Origin: Poronia punctata
Taxonomy: Eukaryota; Ascomycota; Sordariomycetes; Xylariales; Xylariaceae
Direction of reading: 5' to 3'
Length of the DNA stretch: 45,804 nt
Assembly: GCA_022579005.1 (NCBI GenBank)
Contig: MU401716.1
Coordinates: forward strand, 1 to 45,804
Below, in pieces: positions 35,881 to 45,804 of this stretch. Each line of letters begins with the position of its first letter. Position 1 is the first letter of the stretch. The translations under genes were made by a program, and so were the position numbers. A model generated the notes under the pieces. It was not told the DNA's origin and made no database searches. It saw only the letters and a program-made list of their open reading frames with translations.

Positions 35881-37232
35881 GTGCCAATGTCATGAACCGG
35901 ATATGTAAGGTATGTAGCGCAGTTAGGAACTGCTGCAGGTGCCGAGTAAACTGTCAAGAACGTGCCTATTGCAATTTACGTGTATGCTTGAAGGGCAGGT
36001 ATGTAGGTAGATACAGACTGGATATATGTATATAGATAAGCATGTACTCGTACGCAGTAATTATACGAAGTAAGTAAGTACGTACATATATAAAGTTATA
36101 GGGTTAGGAAATTTGGGTTTGTATGCTGGCAAGGCGCAGTGTTTGTTGGACCTTGATTGATGGGTATATTACCTAAGTATGGTAGGTATATAGTTGGAAG
36201 TGATGGAGGGATACAGTCCTATCGCTGTAAAAGACCTGTTAGGTACTACGTAGATCTGCACCTTCTCCCGCAGCAGGCTCTGACTTTATAAAATTAAACC
36301 AAGGTTTATACTTGTAAGAATGCGAGGTTGTGGTCTATGTACATTACATACCTATGTAGTTAAATGTCTGTCCCCCCAGAACAGCCCCCAGAACTCGAGA
36401 CATTATGGTAATATATATAGTACACGTAGCTCTTGATCGCTATGCGCTGATTGATATAGTATGTAGGTACAAGAACTGGAGAAGAGTGCTGCCTGCCTAC
36501 CAAGTATATTCAACAACCTGATATCATGTTCTCTTCTTTATTTCCACCTTCAAATACATACCGGAATATACATGTACCATTATAAGGCCGACTTACTATG
36601 TATTGTACGTTACATCAAGTAGTTAGCCTTGGCGTCTTTAGCACCTATTTAGGTAATTATACCTACTCCAGTTAAATATGCCCAGCTTTGACCGATCCCC
36701 ATGCCACTAAACTACCTTCGTACTGGGAACCACTCCATCAGTCGAGGAGGCAGTGCGTCTTAGTACCTACTTACAAGTCAAATCTACTCGTACCAGATTC
36801 AATTCAGACCTATGCACAACACCTAACCTGTCATCCCGATCCTGCCCTCTGCCCTACACGTATACTTAGTCACTTTCGTCAATCTCTTTCTACGCCTTAG
36901 TCAACTAATTCTGCTATCATCAGCTTGGGTGTGGAAGATTGTTGACTGCCGTTCTTTGATTTACGATCCAAGTCTCGCAATCTTTATCTACACTATAGGC
37001 GTAGTGCTGATACGACAATCTCGTCTTTCTGGAACCGAATCGGAACCCCTTTCCCTAGGTTACTCCCTTTCGCCTACCGACTCTCGACCCTGCCAAATCC
37101 CAGACCCTAGGCGCGCGCTGCGAAGACAATGGGTCGCTGCGGCTGTAAGACTTGACGTCGTGCTGCCTCGAGCGTCGCCCGTATGTGCCGTCGTTTCCAA
37201 TACGCACACCCCGCTCCCTTAGCAGCTTCATT
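35881..37232. promoter_or_regulatory. Divergent promoter region, ECM14 and Sec7-PH gene
   Basis: 1.35 kb between two divergent start codons. TAGGTA or its complement TACCTA recurs many times (for example near 36,004, 36,183, 36,240, 36,349, 36,464, 36,762). An inverted pair TAGGTA-ATTA-TACCTA lies at 36,650-36,665. A GTAA repeat runs near 36,069. Pyrimidine-rich DNA precedes the Sec7 start. Frames of 60-97 codons here are unsupported. Whether the repeated hexamer binds a regulator is unknown. Confidence 0.45.
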
Positions 37233-40200
37233 ATGCCTTTCCTACGTCGTCGCGGTGTCATGGCCAGCGAGTCCGACATGCGCCGCCATACCACCCTTTT
37301 CGGCCCTAAGATTCAACCAGACCAATTCCCGGATCCACAGTCCACAGGCCCTGTTCCCGAGAATGGTGTTGCCAACCAAGTCGGAGACAACCAGAGTGCG
37401 CCAGGTGCTCCGAGCAGCCAAGATCACGACGACCAAACACCCATCAGGATGAGCCAAGACACTCACGATCGCCCCGACTCTCCTACCATCCAAGAGGGCA
37501 CGCCGAGCCATCGTCGCTTCAGCATGTTAAGGTTTCGGAACGCGTCGGATTCTCAGTTATCTACCAGATGGAAACAGCAACAACTAGCCGAGAGGCCACC
37601 CCCTATGCCCGAACGTATGCTTTTCTCGTCGCTTGCCCACCCGTATGTTCACCGCTGACTTATTTCTACTGTAGCCCCCACAATCATCGAGACGGCCCCT
37701 ACGCTCGGCCCTTTGGAAACCGTCACATCCAACAAGAGGTCAGGGGTTCGGAATCCTTTGCGAATGCGACGGTCCAGCGACATGCCGAGGAACTCGAAAG
37801 AGCCCGGGCCGCGGCTTAGGGTGTGGTCTGGTGGCCAGAAGGAGAGGAAGACGGGCTCTACTCAGATCGCCGAGTCCACACCAAGCAGGCAAACCGTAAC
37901 ATTCGAAGAGCCGTCAAAAGCATCACCTATGTCTGGCGCCTCTGACATTTCTGAGGATCATAACCCTGCTCTGCCTTTGCATCCGAATCGTTTGTCCGAG
38001 TCGTCTAGGTCCGAGAGCGGCTCGGCTGAACATGCCATCCATTCCCAACCGAGTGCAAGCTCTTCGAGTCTATTCCGGTTCGCTCGCCGGAAGCAGAAAC
38101 AACCCGCATTTCTATTCCCTCTGTCGCATCTTCCACAAAGATCCAAGACACCCGTGCTATCGGCGACGAGCTCCAACACACCGTCACTGCCACGTAACTC
38201 TACCTCAACTACGAACGCGGTGGATCCAACTCGTCCATCAACGGGTAATGGCAGGTCGGCTCCTACGGCGTCTCCGGGCCAAGGACAAAACCAGGGCGGG
38301 TTGCCCAGCAGGTTGTCTGGTTCTCCTGCAACGGCTCTTTTCCGACCCGGGTCCCGGAACTCGAATCAATCATCGCCGACGAGAACACATGTCGGTCTCA
38401 GGGGACGCTCCTCGACGATGAGCTCTCTCAGTGAGAGTTTTGTGGACTTTGAAACCCAAGGAGGACCTCGCACGTCATCCTCCATCGGCCGCAAAAGCTT
38501 TGGCGATTTGTTGGGACTTGGCCGGCTACGGCAAAGCACAGACGTCAGCAAGCACGGAACTCTGACTCCGGCCACGCCGGCTTCTAGTGCGTCCAAGAAT
38601 AATTCCCTGCAACTGGTGAGAGAAGCGATAGCATTGCCCGAACGGCGGGAAGACGACACGCCGGCCAAGTACCTCGCGCGAATCGAGGGGGTATTGGCGC
38701 GCGGCTCAATTGCAAGTGCACTCTCCAAGGAAACCGATCCATTCTTCGCCGCCGTCCTCCGAAGCTACATGAGGACCTTTAGTTTCTTTGAGGAGCCCAT
38801 GGACATGGCAATTCGCAAGCTCCTCATGGAGGCCGAGCTCCCCAAGGAAACCCAGCAGATCGATAGATGCTTGCAAGCTTTCGCGAACCGCTATCATGAA
38901 TGCAACCCGGGGATATATGCCACACCAGACCAAGCCTATTTTATTGCCTTTTCTCTTCTCATACTGCACACTGATGTCTTCAACAAAAACAACAAGCATA
39001 AGATGCAGAAAGCGGATTACGTCAAGAACACGCAAGTCGACGGCATCTTTAACGATGTGCTCGAGTGCTTCTACGACAACATCAGCTATACCCCGTTTAT
39101 CCATTTGGAAGACGACGTGACGCTGAACGGCGAACGGACCGCAAGTCTTAGGCTGAAGAAGTCGGTATTTGCCTCCGCAACCACAGAGCCAAACAAGAGG
39201 GCGAGGGATCTAATAGACCCTTACACACTCATCCTAGATGGGAAACTTGATATTCTGCGGCCACCGCTCAAGGACCAGATACCACTCGAAGATCATTACA
39301 GTTACTTGGGGACCACCAACAGGCTGAACCTGAAGGAGCTTCAGAGAACCTTTTTCAAGACGGGGGTGCTCCAAATCGTGTCGGCTCGGTCCCGTCCGGA
39401 TGCGTTTATGACGGAAAAGACGCAGAACAACCCCGACGCGGCACATCCCGGCATCGTCGATATAAAGATCACAAAGGTCGGGGTGCTCTGGCGAAAAGAC
39501 GCTAATAAAAGGAGAACCAGGTCGCCATGGCAGGAGTGGGGCGCCATTCTAACTGGCGCACAGTTATACTTCTTCCGCAACACGCCGTGGGTGAAGAGCC
39601 TGGTCCACCAGCACGAGGCCCACATCAAGTCCGGTCACGACGGAGAGCCGCTCATTTTCAAGCCACCCTTGGAGGAATTCAAACCAGACGTCATGATGTC
39701 CACCGAGGGCGCTGTAGCCCTTTGGGACAGCAACTATAGAAAACACAAGAACGCGTTCGTCTACGTCAGACATGGCGGGGTTGAAGAGGTCTTGCTAGCG
39801 CAGAGCGAGGAAGACAGGAACGATTGGCTAGCGAAGCTCAACTATGCGGCGGCCTTTAAGACATCGCGGGTCAAGATGCGTGGTGTAGTCGGGGGCAGCT
39901 ACGAAGGCCAGGGCCGAAGGGCGATTCGGAGGCTAGACAGCACCGGGGCGACACAGCGGGTCCAGACGCCAACCGGAGAGGTGGCCATCAGTCGCAGCAA
40001 GATCGATCACCAGATGGCCCGCGACATTGTGCTTGCCCGCCGTAGCATGATGAAGAAGAATATCGAAGAGGCCGAGGACAAGTTGGAGGCGGCGCAGAAG
40101 CTCCTCGACACATACCTGAGAAACGCCCGCCACCTGCTTCTCCTAGCGCCGATCCAAGATCGGACGCGTGAACAAGTGTGCAACGGCGCAGCCAAGGTCA

Positions 40201-41534
40201 TAGCTCAGCTGAGGTGGTCACGCATTGATTTTTGGAGGTTGAAGTGCCACCGCGATATACTCGCGATGGATTTGGCAGAGGATAGAGAGACGAACGGCGA
40301 CGTGGCCGAAGCCTTGCTCTCTCGGCCGGGCACGTCCTCGGAAACGAAGGGGAGAACCGGCGTAGCAGCACAACAGCCTCAGAAGTCACCACCCAGCCCG
40401 CACCGACCTCGGTCTGCGGGGCATAGCCAAAAGTTTGATCCTGCATCGCCCAACCGGGAAGGCCCGCGTACGCCGCAGTCCAGCAACACCGTCGCTGCGC
40501 TGGAAGGGACGCCGCACTCACGGTTTTCCCATTCCAATGGCAATAGGCCATCATCCTTCAGCGCAGCTTCGGCCACAAAACCGAGCACGTCAAACACGCA
40601 GCCACATGAGTTAGCTGCTGCCCTGCAGGGAGCGGAACCCGCCCTACTGAATAAACACTTACCCGAAGATCCAGAGGATGCACAGGATGCTCATGAGCGA
40701 CATGTCCTCGAACAGGCCGGCGTGCTCGAATTGGAACGCACACGCACCAGCGACCGTCGGCCCAGCTCGGCCTATACAACAGACGATATGCCGGACTCTA
40801 GCAAGCGCGGGAGCCTAACCGGGACCGAGAAGGATATCGGCGATAGAGGGAGAGTGCGGCGCAGTTTACAGCGTACGCTCCGTGACAGTTCCGGGCATAT
40901 GACCTACCACCACAGCAAAAAGGGGAAGGAGTCCGGACCGAGCGGCGCTATATTAGACAAGGGCAGCCGTGATGAAGTCCTCTCCAGAGGCACGGGAAGC
41001 TTCACAGTTCATGGCAAGAAGGCATCGGTAATCAACTTTGGCGACGAGCTACAAGGCATAGCGACAGATGAGCACGCAAAGCATCTTAAGCAGGCACAGA
41101 TTGGCGAGGAGCTGGAATCCAGGTCTCGGGCTAGTACCGACGATGATTTCCACTCCCTTCTTAATCATGTCCCCGAGCACTCTGGTCGGCGCGGCTCGGC
41201 CACAAGCGCTAGCACAGCGACCGCCCGATCGTTCCGGGACCTCCATCGCAAATACTCATCTGCTCGGACGTCCAAGGCTCCAGGTGGTGCCAATCTGGTG
41301 GTGCCGTCGGATGAGGATAGCGATGCTGCCATCAGCTTCTCCGACGGCCGTCGGTCTCCGCTCCCCCCTCTTGATGACGAGGATGAATACCTTGGGTCAC
41401 AGTTCTATACGCCCGACCCTCCCAGCTCCCCGCTCCAGGAGTCGGAGCCGTTAGATGCCGGGAACAAGCTGAAGGAGAAGGAATCAGAGACCGATCGTTT
41501 GGCCTCCTCTGGAGTCCCAGATATACCCACCTAG
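37233..41534 (+). CDS. Sec7-PH domain Arf guanine-nucleotide exchange factor
   Basis: This protein exchanges GDP for GTP on Arf-family GTPases and is expected at membranes of the secretory or endocytic route. Exons are 37,233-37,614 and 37,675-41,534. The 60-nt intron has a GTATGC donor, a GCTGAC branch and a TGTAG acceptor, and joins MPE to PPTIIE in frame. The product has 1,413 aa. A Ser/Pro-rich disordered N terminus spans 1-450. The Sec7 domain lies at about 450-607 with the glutamic finger E519 in LPKETQQIDR, then RYHECNPG and LLILHTDVFN. A PH domain spans about 720-857 (GVLWRK to DRNDWLAKLNYA). A helical, coiled-coil-like segment spans about 907-1,000, and a long disordered acidic or Ser-rich tail follows. 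The Sec7 plus PH order resembles fungal Syt1/Yel1 (EFA6/BRAG-like) proteins; I do not assign which. The start MPFLRRRG is the first ATG in frame with the Sec7 exon after the pyrimidine-rich leader. Confidence 0.93.
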
Positions 41535-42213
41535 ACATATCGTGTAGAACGAATGCAACATTCAATTTTATTGAATGCGAGGCGTGACGAATAGACGGCG
41601 GGGTCTGATGCCTATGCGGTACCAAGACTATCTACAAAGCAACGCACTCGCGGCGTTTTCGGGGAACGGGGAGCACCGGAGGATGGGGATCCGACGTCCA
41701 AAGTCAAGTCAGACTGTCCTGATATTTGGTCCCATGTACATATGCCGATTCACACGGCGCGTCCAGGTTGGCGTGCTCTTTTGTTTAAGTTTTCTTGCCC
41801 TTGGAAGAAGAATAAAAACTGGGCAAGTTACATATCTAGGTAAACTTAGGTAGTCAGTGACCCTAAGACAATTTTCATAATAATGAGTGACAAGTCTGCA
41901 AGCAAGAGTTCCCACGGTGTTACCAACCACGCTTTAGAGCGCGTAGAAGCCGACGAGGCTATACAAACCCTACCCTTCACTAGCGCTCTGCTACTACTAA
42001 CTTGCTCGTGTTATCTTCATTCTTTCTCCTAGCTTGCTCTATAGTACGTCGCGTACCTACATGGAGAGCGACTTGCACAAGGGGCTCGCTTTCTCTTCTC
42101 GTGACACGTATGGCATTTCATTATGAGTCAAGGCAGCTATTCTCCATATGCAAGCGAGGAGCTCAGGTGGCCCAACCAACCACCATCACGTCGTCGCCAC
42201 AAAACTCCCTGTT
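41535..42213. other. Intergenic region between convergent genes
   Basis: About 680 bp between the stops of the Sec7-PH gene (+) and SRP72 (-). AATAAA at about 41,810 could serve as a poly(A) signal for the Sec7 transcript. Frames of 73-146 codons here have no recognisable content. Nothing else is seen. Confidence 0.5.
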
Positions 42214-44243
42214 TTACTTTTTAGCCTTTTTCTTCTTCTTGCCCCCTTGGCCACCAGCCGCCTTTTCCACCTTGACAGCACCAGCACCTCCAACTAGCTC
42301 CAATGTCTCTTCTTCTTTTACAAGTCCGCCCTGGGTAGTCTCCTGCGCACGCTTCTTTCCTTTCTTCCCCTTTGGTCTGTATGTGCTGCGGTCACGTAGC
42401 GGGAGCCATCTCTCGGGATCTGGTTGTTTGCCCTCCGCATAATCCTTTGGCAAACGCTTTTTCCGACGGCGCTTCACAGCTCTCTCTTTCTCGGCTTCGT
42501 CAACCGCCACTCTTTTCTTGCCGACGGGCGTGGCCGCTGTAACTGGGCATACCCCGGCATTCACCAACGTCTGGACGTCAGTGGTGCTGGTTAATCTCTC
42601 CACCGGTGTAAGATATTGGAGATAGGGTTCGACCTTGGCGAAGTCGCGAGTAGCGAAGGATGCGATGAACCCAGCCACCGCAGCAGGATCCTGGTCCGCT
42701 TGAGTAATCAGCTGCTCGAACGTGGCCCCTGCCGCAGCCACATCTTCGGGATCGGATGAGCGGAGAAGTTGCATGCCGGTTTCCTTCAGGAGGGATGCCG
42801 ACGGACATTCCGGCTTCGACCGCCAGTGGGCCGACGCTCGGGCTAGCTCCGCACGGACCGAGTTCTGCCGGCCGTGGAGTCGGTAAAGAGCTACAGCAGT
42901 CGCCACAAGTCCCGGGGCAAACCGCACATCAGTGTAGTCGGCAGTCGTAGCTGTTTCCAGACGCTTCAGGAACGTTTCTAGTATGGTCAGAGCCGCCCCG
43001 GGGTTCCCCGTCTGGACGTAAAGCTGGACGAGGGTCAACAAAAGTCCAATATCAGTGGGCCGCTTGCCCAACGCCGGCAAGATCCTCTGGAGGGCGAGTT
43101 TGCCCTTCTCCATGTGGGCGCGAGCGGCGGCGTTGATGACACCGAGATGGGCGACGTCAAGCATCTCTTTGGGTGTGGCCGCATTGAGAATTTGACTGTT
43201 GGTCGATGTTTCTACGCCGTTGAATTTCTGCATCTGCAGGTACAGTGCGTACTTGTTATTCTGTAACACAGATTGTTGGAACTCGAACAACGCATCATTG
43301 CCCGATAGATCGCCCGAGGATTCTAAAAAGCGTTGGGTTAGGTAGGGGTTGTCTTCTGTGGACAGGGCGACCCGGTTGTTCTGAGCCACTGCCCTCGTGG
43401 GTGCTTCGGGAATTCTAGAAAATCGGTGAGAAATTAGCTTGGTATAGAAGGGGCCAATGATAGTATCACATACTCGGACTGCACGACAAGCTTCTGCAGC
43501 GCGTACGCTTCCGGCTGCCTCCCCAGCTGAGAAAGGACATAGATGTGCTGAATGATGATGGGGAGAAGCTCCGCCCTCTTCTCATCGGCCGACAGGTCCT
43601 CGCTTGCCTCACAGAGGTCCCTAGCACGCTTGAGAAGAACGGAGGCTTTCGCCAGGTCGCCTCGTGCGATGTAGGCGCAGGCTGCATTATAGGCTGTCTC
43701 GAAGGACTCGATATCTGTATGGGAAGGCTCTCGCTCGCTGTCGTGAATCCGGTGGCCCTGGCCTGCCCATTCCAGTTGTGCGTAAGTGGCCAGGCGATTG
43801 ATCTTGACATCACTCTCGTCGCCATACACGTCGGCCTTTTCAGCTGCGAGGGCACGATAGATTTCAGACGCATCTGAGAATCTCTCAGCGCGGTACGCAA
43901 TCTGGGCGCTGAGATGGCGGAAAGGCCGGGAGGATGCTTCTAAGCCAGTTGCCTTTTGTATAGTGTCCCAAGCTTCCTGGAGTTGACCACACTTGTATAA
44001 GGCATACGATTTCTCCAAGATGCACCTAGCCTCCAGCACATGACCACCCTCTGAAATTGCGCGTAAGGCGTCGTCAAAGCGGTCAAGTTTGAGAAGGGCG
44101 ACGACTCGAGTATGGTGGGCGTCTAGATTGTTCTTGCCCTTGGAAGCCTTGAGAGTAGCATTCGCGAGTTTTAGGACCTCGTCGTGGTCTTGGATGGTCG
44201 ATGTGCGTAGAAGGGACGCCAAAGTCGCAGAAGGTTCCGACAT
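42214..44243 (-). CDS. SRP72: Signal recognition particle subunit SRP72
   Basis: Core protein of the cytosolic signal recognition particle. It pairs with SRP68 and binds the 7S RNA during targeting of nascent secretory proteins to the endoplasmic reticulum. Exon 1 is 44,243-43,474 and exon 2 is 43,414-42,214. The 59-nt intron (43,415-43,473) has a GTATGT donor and a TCTAG acceptor and joins VVQSE to IPEAP. The product has 656 aa, matching yeast and human SRP72 (about 640-670). TPR-like helical repeats fill about 1-460 (for example AYNAACAYIARGDLAKA). Near the C terminus come a basic stretch (RRRKKRLPKDY) and the SRP72 RNA-binding signature PDPERWLPLRDRS at about 588-600. A lysine-rich tail ends the protein. 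The start is the first ATG (MSEPSATLASLLR); an upstream extension would need a TTG. Confidence 0.96.
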
Positions 44244-44640
44244 ATTGTAGAATTGTTCACTTATGCTCAAAACTTCGTGGGCTGCCTTGCAGCGGTGGCA
44301 ACGGCAATGCGGTGTCCGTTGGTCGTTGAGGGGAAAGGTACGGATAGGTATATTTTTATGCCGTGCACTAACGTCAACATTGCGGGTGAAGCTAACCCCC
44401 AGGAACTAGCTCGGTTTCCGAATACTCTCCCGGCCGTGGATGGATCAAAAAAGGAGGACGGGAAGAAATTCTAATACGAGTAAGCCTCAATGTTTAGCGA
44501 TCGTCAAGGGCGCCCGCGGAGGCACATACCATTTATTTAGGTACTCATGACCGCATGGAGATGGAGTCAACTTGCACATATAGTTATCCAGGCAGGTTAG
44601 GTTTAACAGAAATCTTGTTAGAACCACTAGGGTATTTAGA
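44244..44640. promoter_or_regulatory. Upstream region of SRP72 and right island border
   Basis: About 400 bp of normal composition between the SRP72 start and the right AT-rich block. Composition falls sharply near 44,620-44,640. A 73-codon frame (44,253-44,474, +) is unconvincing. The word TTGTTAGAACC at about 44,609 resembles the complement of sequence beside the terminus at 15,249, but the match is too short to claim a shared element. Confidence 0.4.
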
Positions 44641-45804
44641 TAACTAAAGTTAATATAGTATAGCTATAGAGTAAAAGATATAGAGTTTTAATAAGACGAC
44701 TATAATTAAAACTTAAATATTTAATTACTAAAGAAATAGGTTGTTTATAGCTAAAACTGTAAAAAGTATAATAATAGTAATACTTTAAATAAAAATATTA
44801 ATATTATTAATAACTTAAATATATAAATAAGAAATAAAGCAATATAATATTTAGTAAATGCTATATAAATTATATAATTAAATAAAATATTTATAAGCCT
44901 TTAATTATTTTAACTATTAAAGTGAAAAATACTAGTATATTTTATAAAGTATTAATATAGTAAAAGTACTAATAATTAAATACTTATAAGCTTAAATATA
45001 TATATAATATTAAAATATTAAAATTAACTAAACGTTAAATAATATAATAATATAACTTAATAAAAAAAGTTAATAAAATTAATAAAATACTAAATTTTAA
45101 TTAAAAATATTACTTTTTATATTTTTTAAGTTTATTTTATAATATAAATAAGGTTTAAGCATGCTTTAATAATATAAAAGACTATATTATAAAAAGTAAT
45201 AATATTAAAACTTTTATTGCTTAAAACTAAAACTATTGTTTATATTTTAATTATTAAAAAAGCTATATACCTTTTAAAATTAAAACTATGCTACTTTTAT
45301 TAATAATTTAAACCCGTTTATATAAAATAAGTTTTTACGTTATTTAAAGTTATAAAATAAAAAAATGTAAAAAAAGTAAAAATAATATATTATTATTATA
45401 AAATAAAAAGCTATACTTTATATAAGCTTAGATTTATATTATATAATAAATATAACTTTAATTATAAACTAATTATTAAAATATTATATTTAACTAATAA
45501 GGTATTATTATATATTATTAATAATAATTTTTTTAAGCTACTTGATTTTTAAAATTATTATATATATATATTGTAATAAATAGAGCATGTAACCTAGATT
45601 TAAAGGTATTAGAAGTACCTTAAGTAACTAGGTATATAGTAACTTTATTTTAAATAAAGTAAGATACGCTGTGCGTATTTTAAACTATTATATAATATAT
45701 ACTTATACTTAAAAGGTACTAAAAATATATAAAGCACTTTAAACTTAGTTAAATACTTTTATAAATTATAGTTAATTATATTATATTTTTAAGTATATAG
45801 TTTT
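44641..45804. repeat. Right AT-rich RIP-degraded block, partial
   Basis: Strongly AT-rich, no open frame, same base-context pattern as the left block, running off the window edge. One patch at about 45,575-45,690 is less eroded (AGCATGTAACCTAGATT, AAGATACGCTGTGCG). No domain motif, LTR pair or inverted terminus could be identified in the 1.1 kb visible. Confidence 0.65.

Noticed and set aside
36688..37222. Small frames upstream of the Sec7-PH gene
   Set aside because: Low-complexity, no family resemblance, within a promoter or leader region; they may at most be upstream open frames.
42002..42442. 146-codon + strand frame overlapping the SRP72 3-prime end
   Set aside because: It is the shadow of the lysine-rich SRP72 tail and its 3-prime UTR on the other strand.
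44600..44645. TTGTTAGAACC as a copy of the terminus near 15,249-15,268
   Set aside because: The match covers about 11 bases before diverging, too short to separate from chance.

Overview
The window comes from a filamentous ascomycete (Pezizomycotina). The evidence is the short introns (59, 60 and 111 nt) with GTATGT, GTATGC or GTAAGT donors, fungal versions of four eukaryotic genes, and very AT-rich blocks whose damage is that of repeat-induced point mutation (RIP). I cannot name the species. There are three zones: an AT-rich transposon block (1 to about 32,000), a normal-composition gene island (about 32,000-44,620), and a second AT-rich block running off the right edge (about 44,640-45,804).

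The left block has no usable reading frame, but its structure can be read. Positions 1 to about 4,060 are T-rich repeat debris I could not assign. About 4,060-9,345 holds a Ty1/copia-type retrotransposon remnant on the + strand. Positions 9,351-30,787 are one Ty3/gypsy-type element (element I, +) with 247/246-bp LTRs and a 5-bp target duplication AGTAT, blown apart by later insertions. Element II (14,629-22,160, - strand, same family, duplication ACTAT) sits in the integrase region of I. Element III (23,054-29,961, +, a different gypsy-type family, 225/226-bp LTRs, duplication ATAAC) sits further downstream in I. Element II itself carries a 723-bp segment with 14-bp terminal inverted repeats, and element I carries about 390 bp that II lacks. 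Reverse transcriptase, RNase H and integrase motifs can still be read, with D-to-N, H-to-Y and Q-to-stop changes typical of RIP. Two MITE-like elements of 382 and 373 bp, each with inverted ends and an 8-bp duplication, lie next to the gene island. The second one straddles the edge of the mutated zone.

The island carries four apparently intact genes: an MGST3-type MAPEG protein (+, 2 exons), the inactive metallocarboxypeptidase Ecm14 (-, 1 exon), a Sec7-PH Arf-GEF of 1,413 aa (+, 2 exons), and SRP72 of the signal recognition particle (-, 2 exons). They are housekeeping or secretory-pathway genes in alternating orientation, not a cluster with one joint function; at most, Sec7-PH, SRP72 and Ecm14 all touch the secretory route.

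I found no CRISPR, toxin, secondary-metabolite or clearly new enzymatic system. The most informative content is the resolvable nested transposon stack, the strand-dependent pattern of surviving bases, and the decay boundary that falls inside a small transposon.
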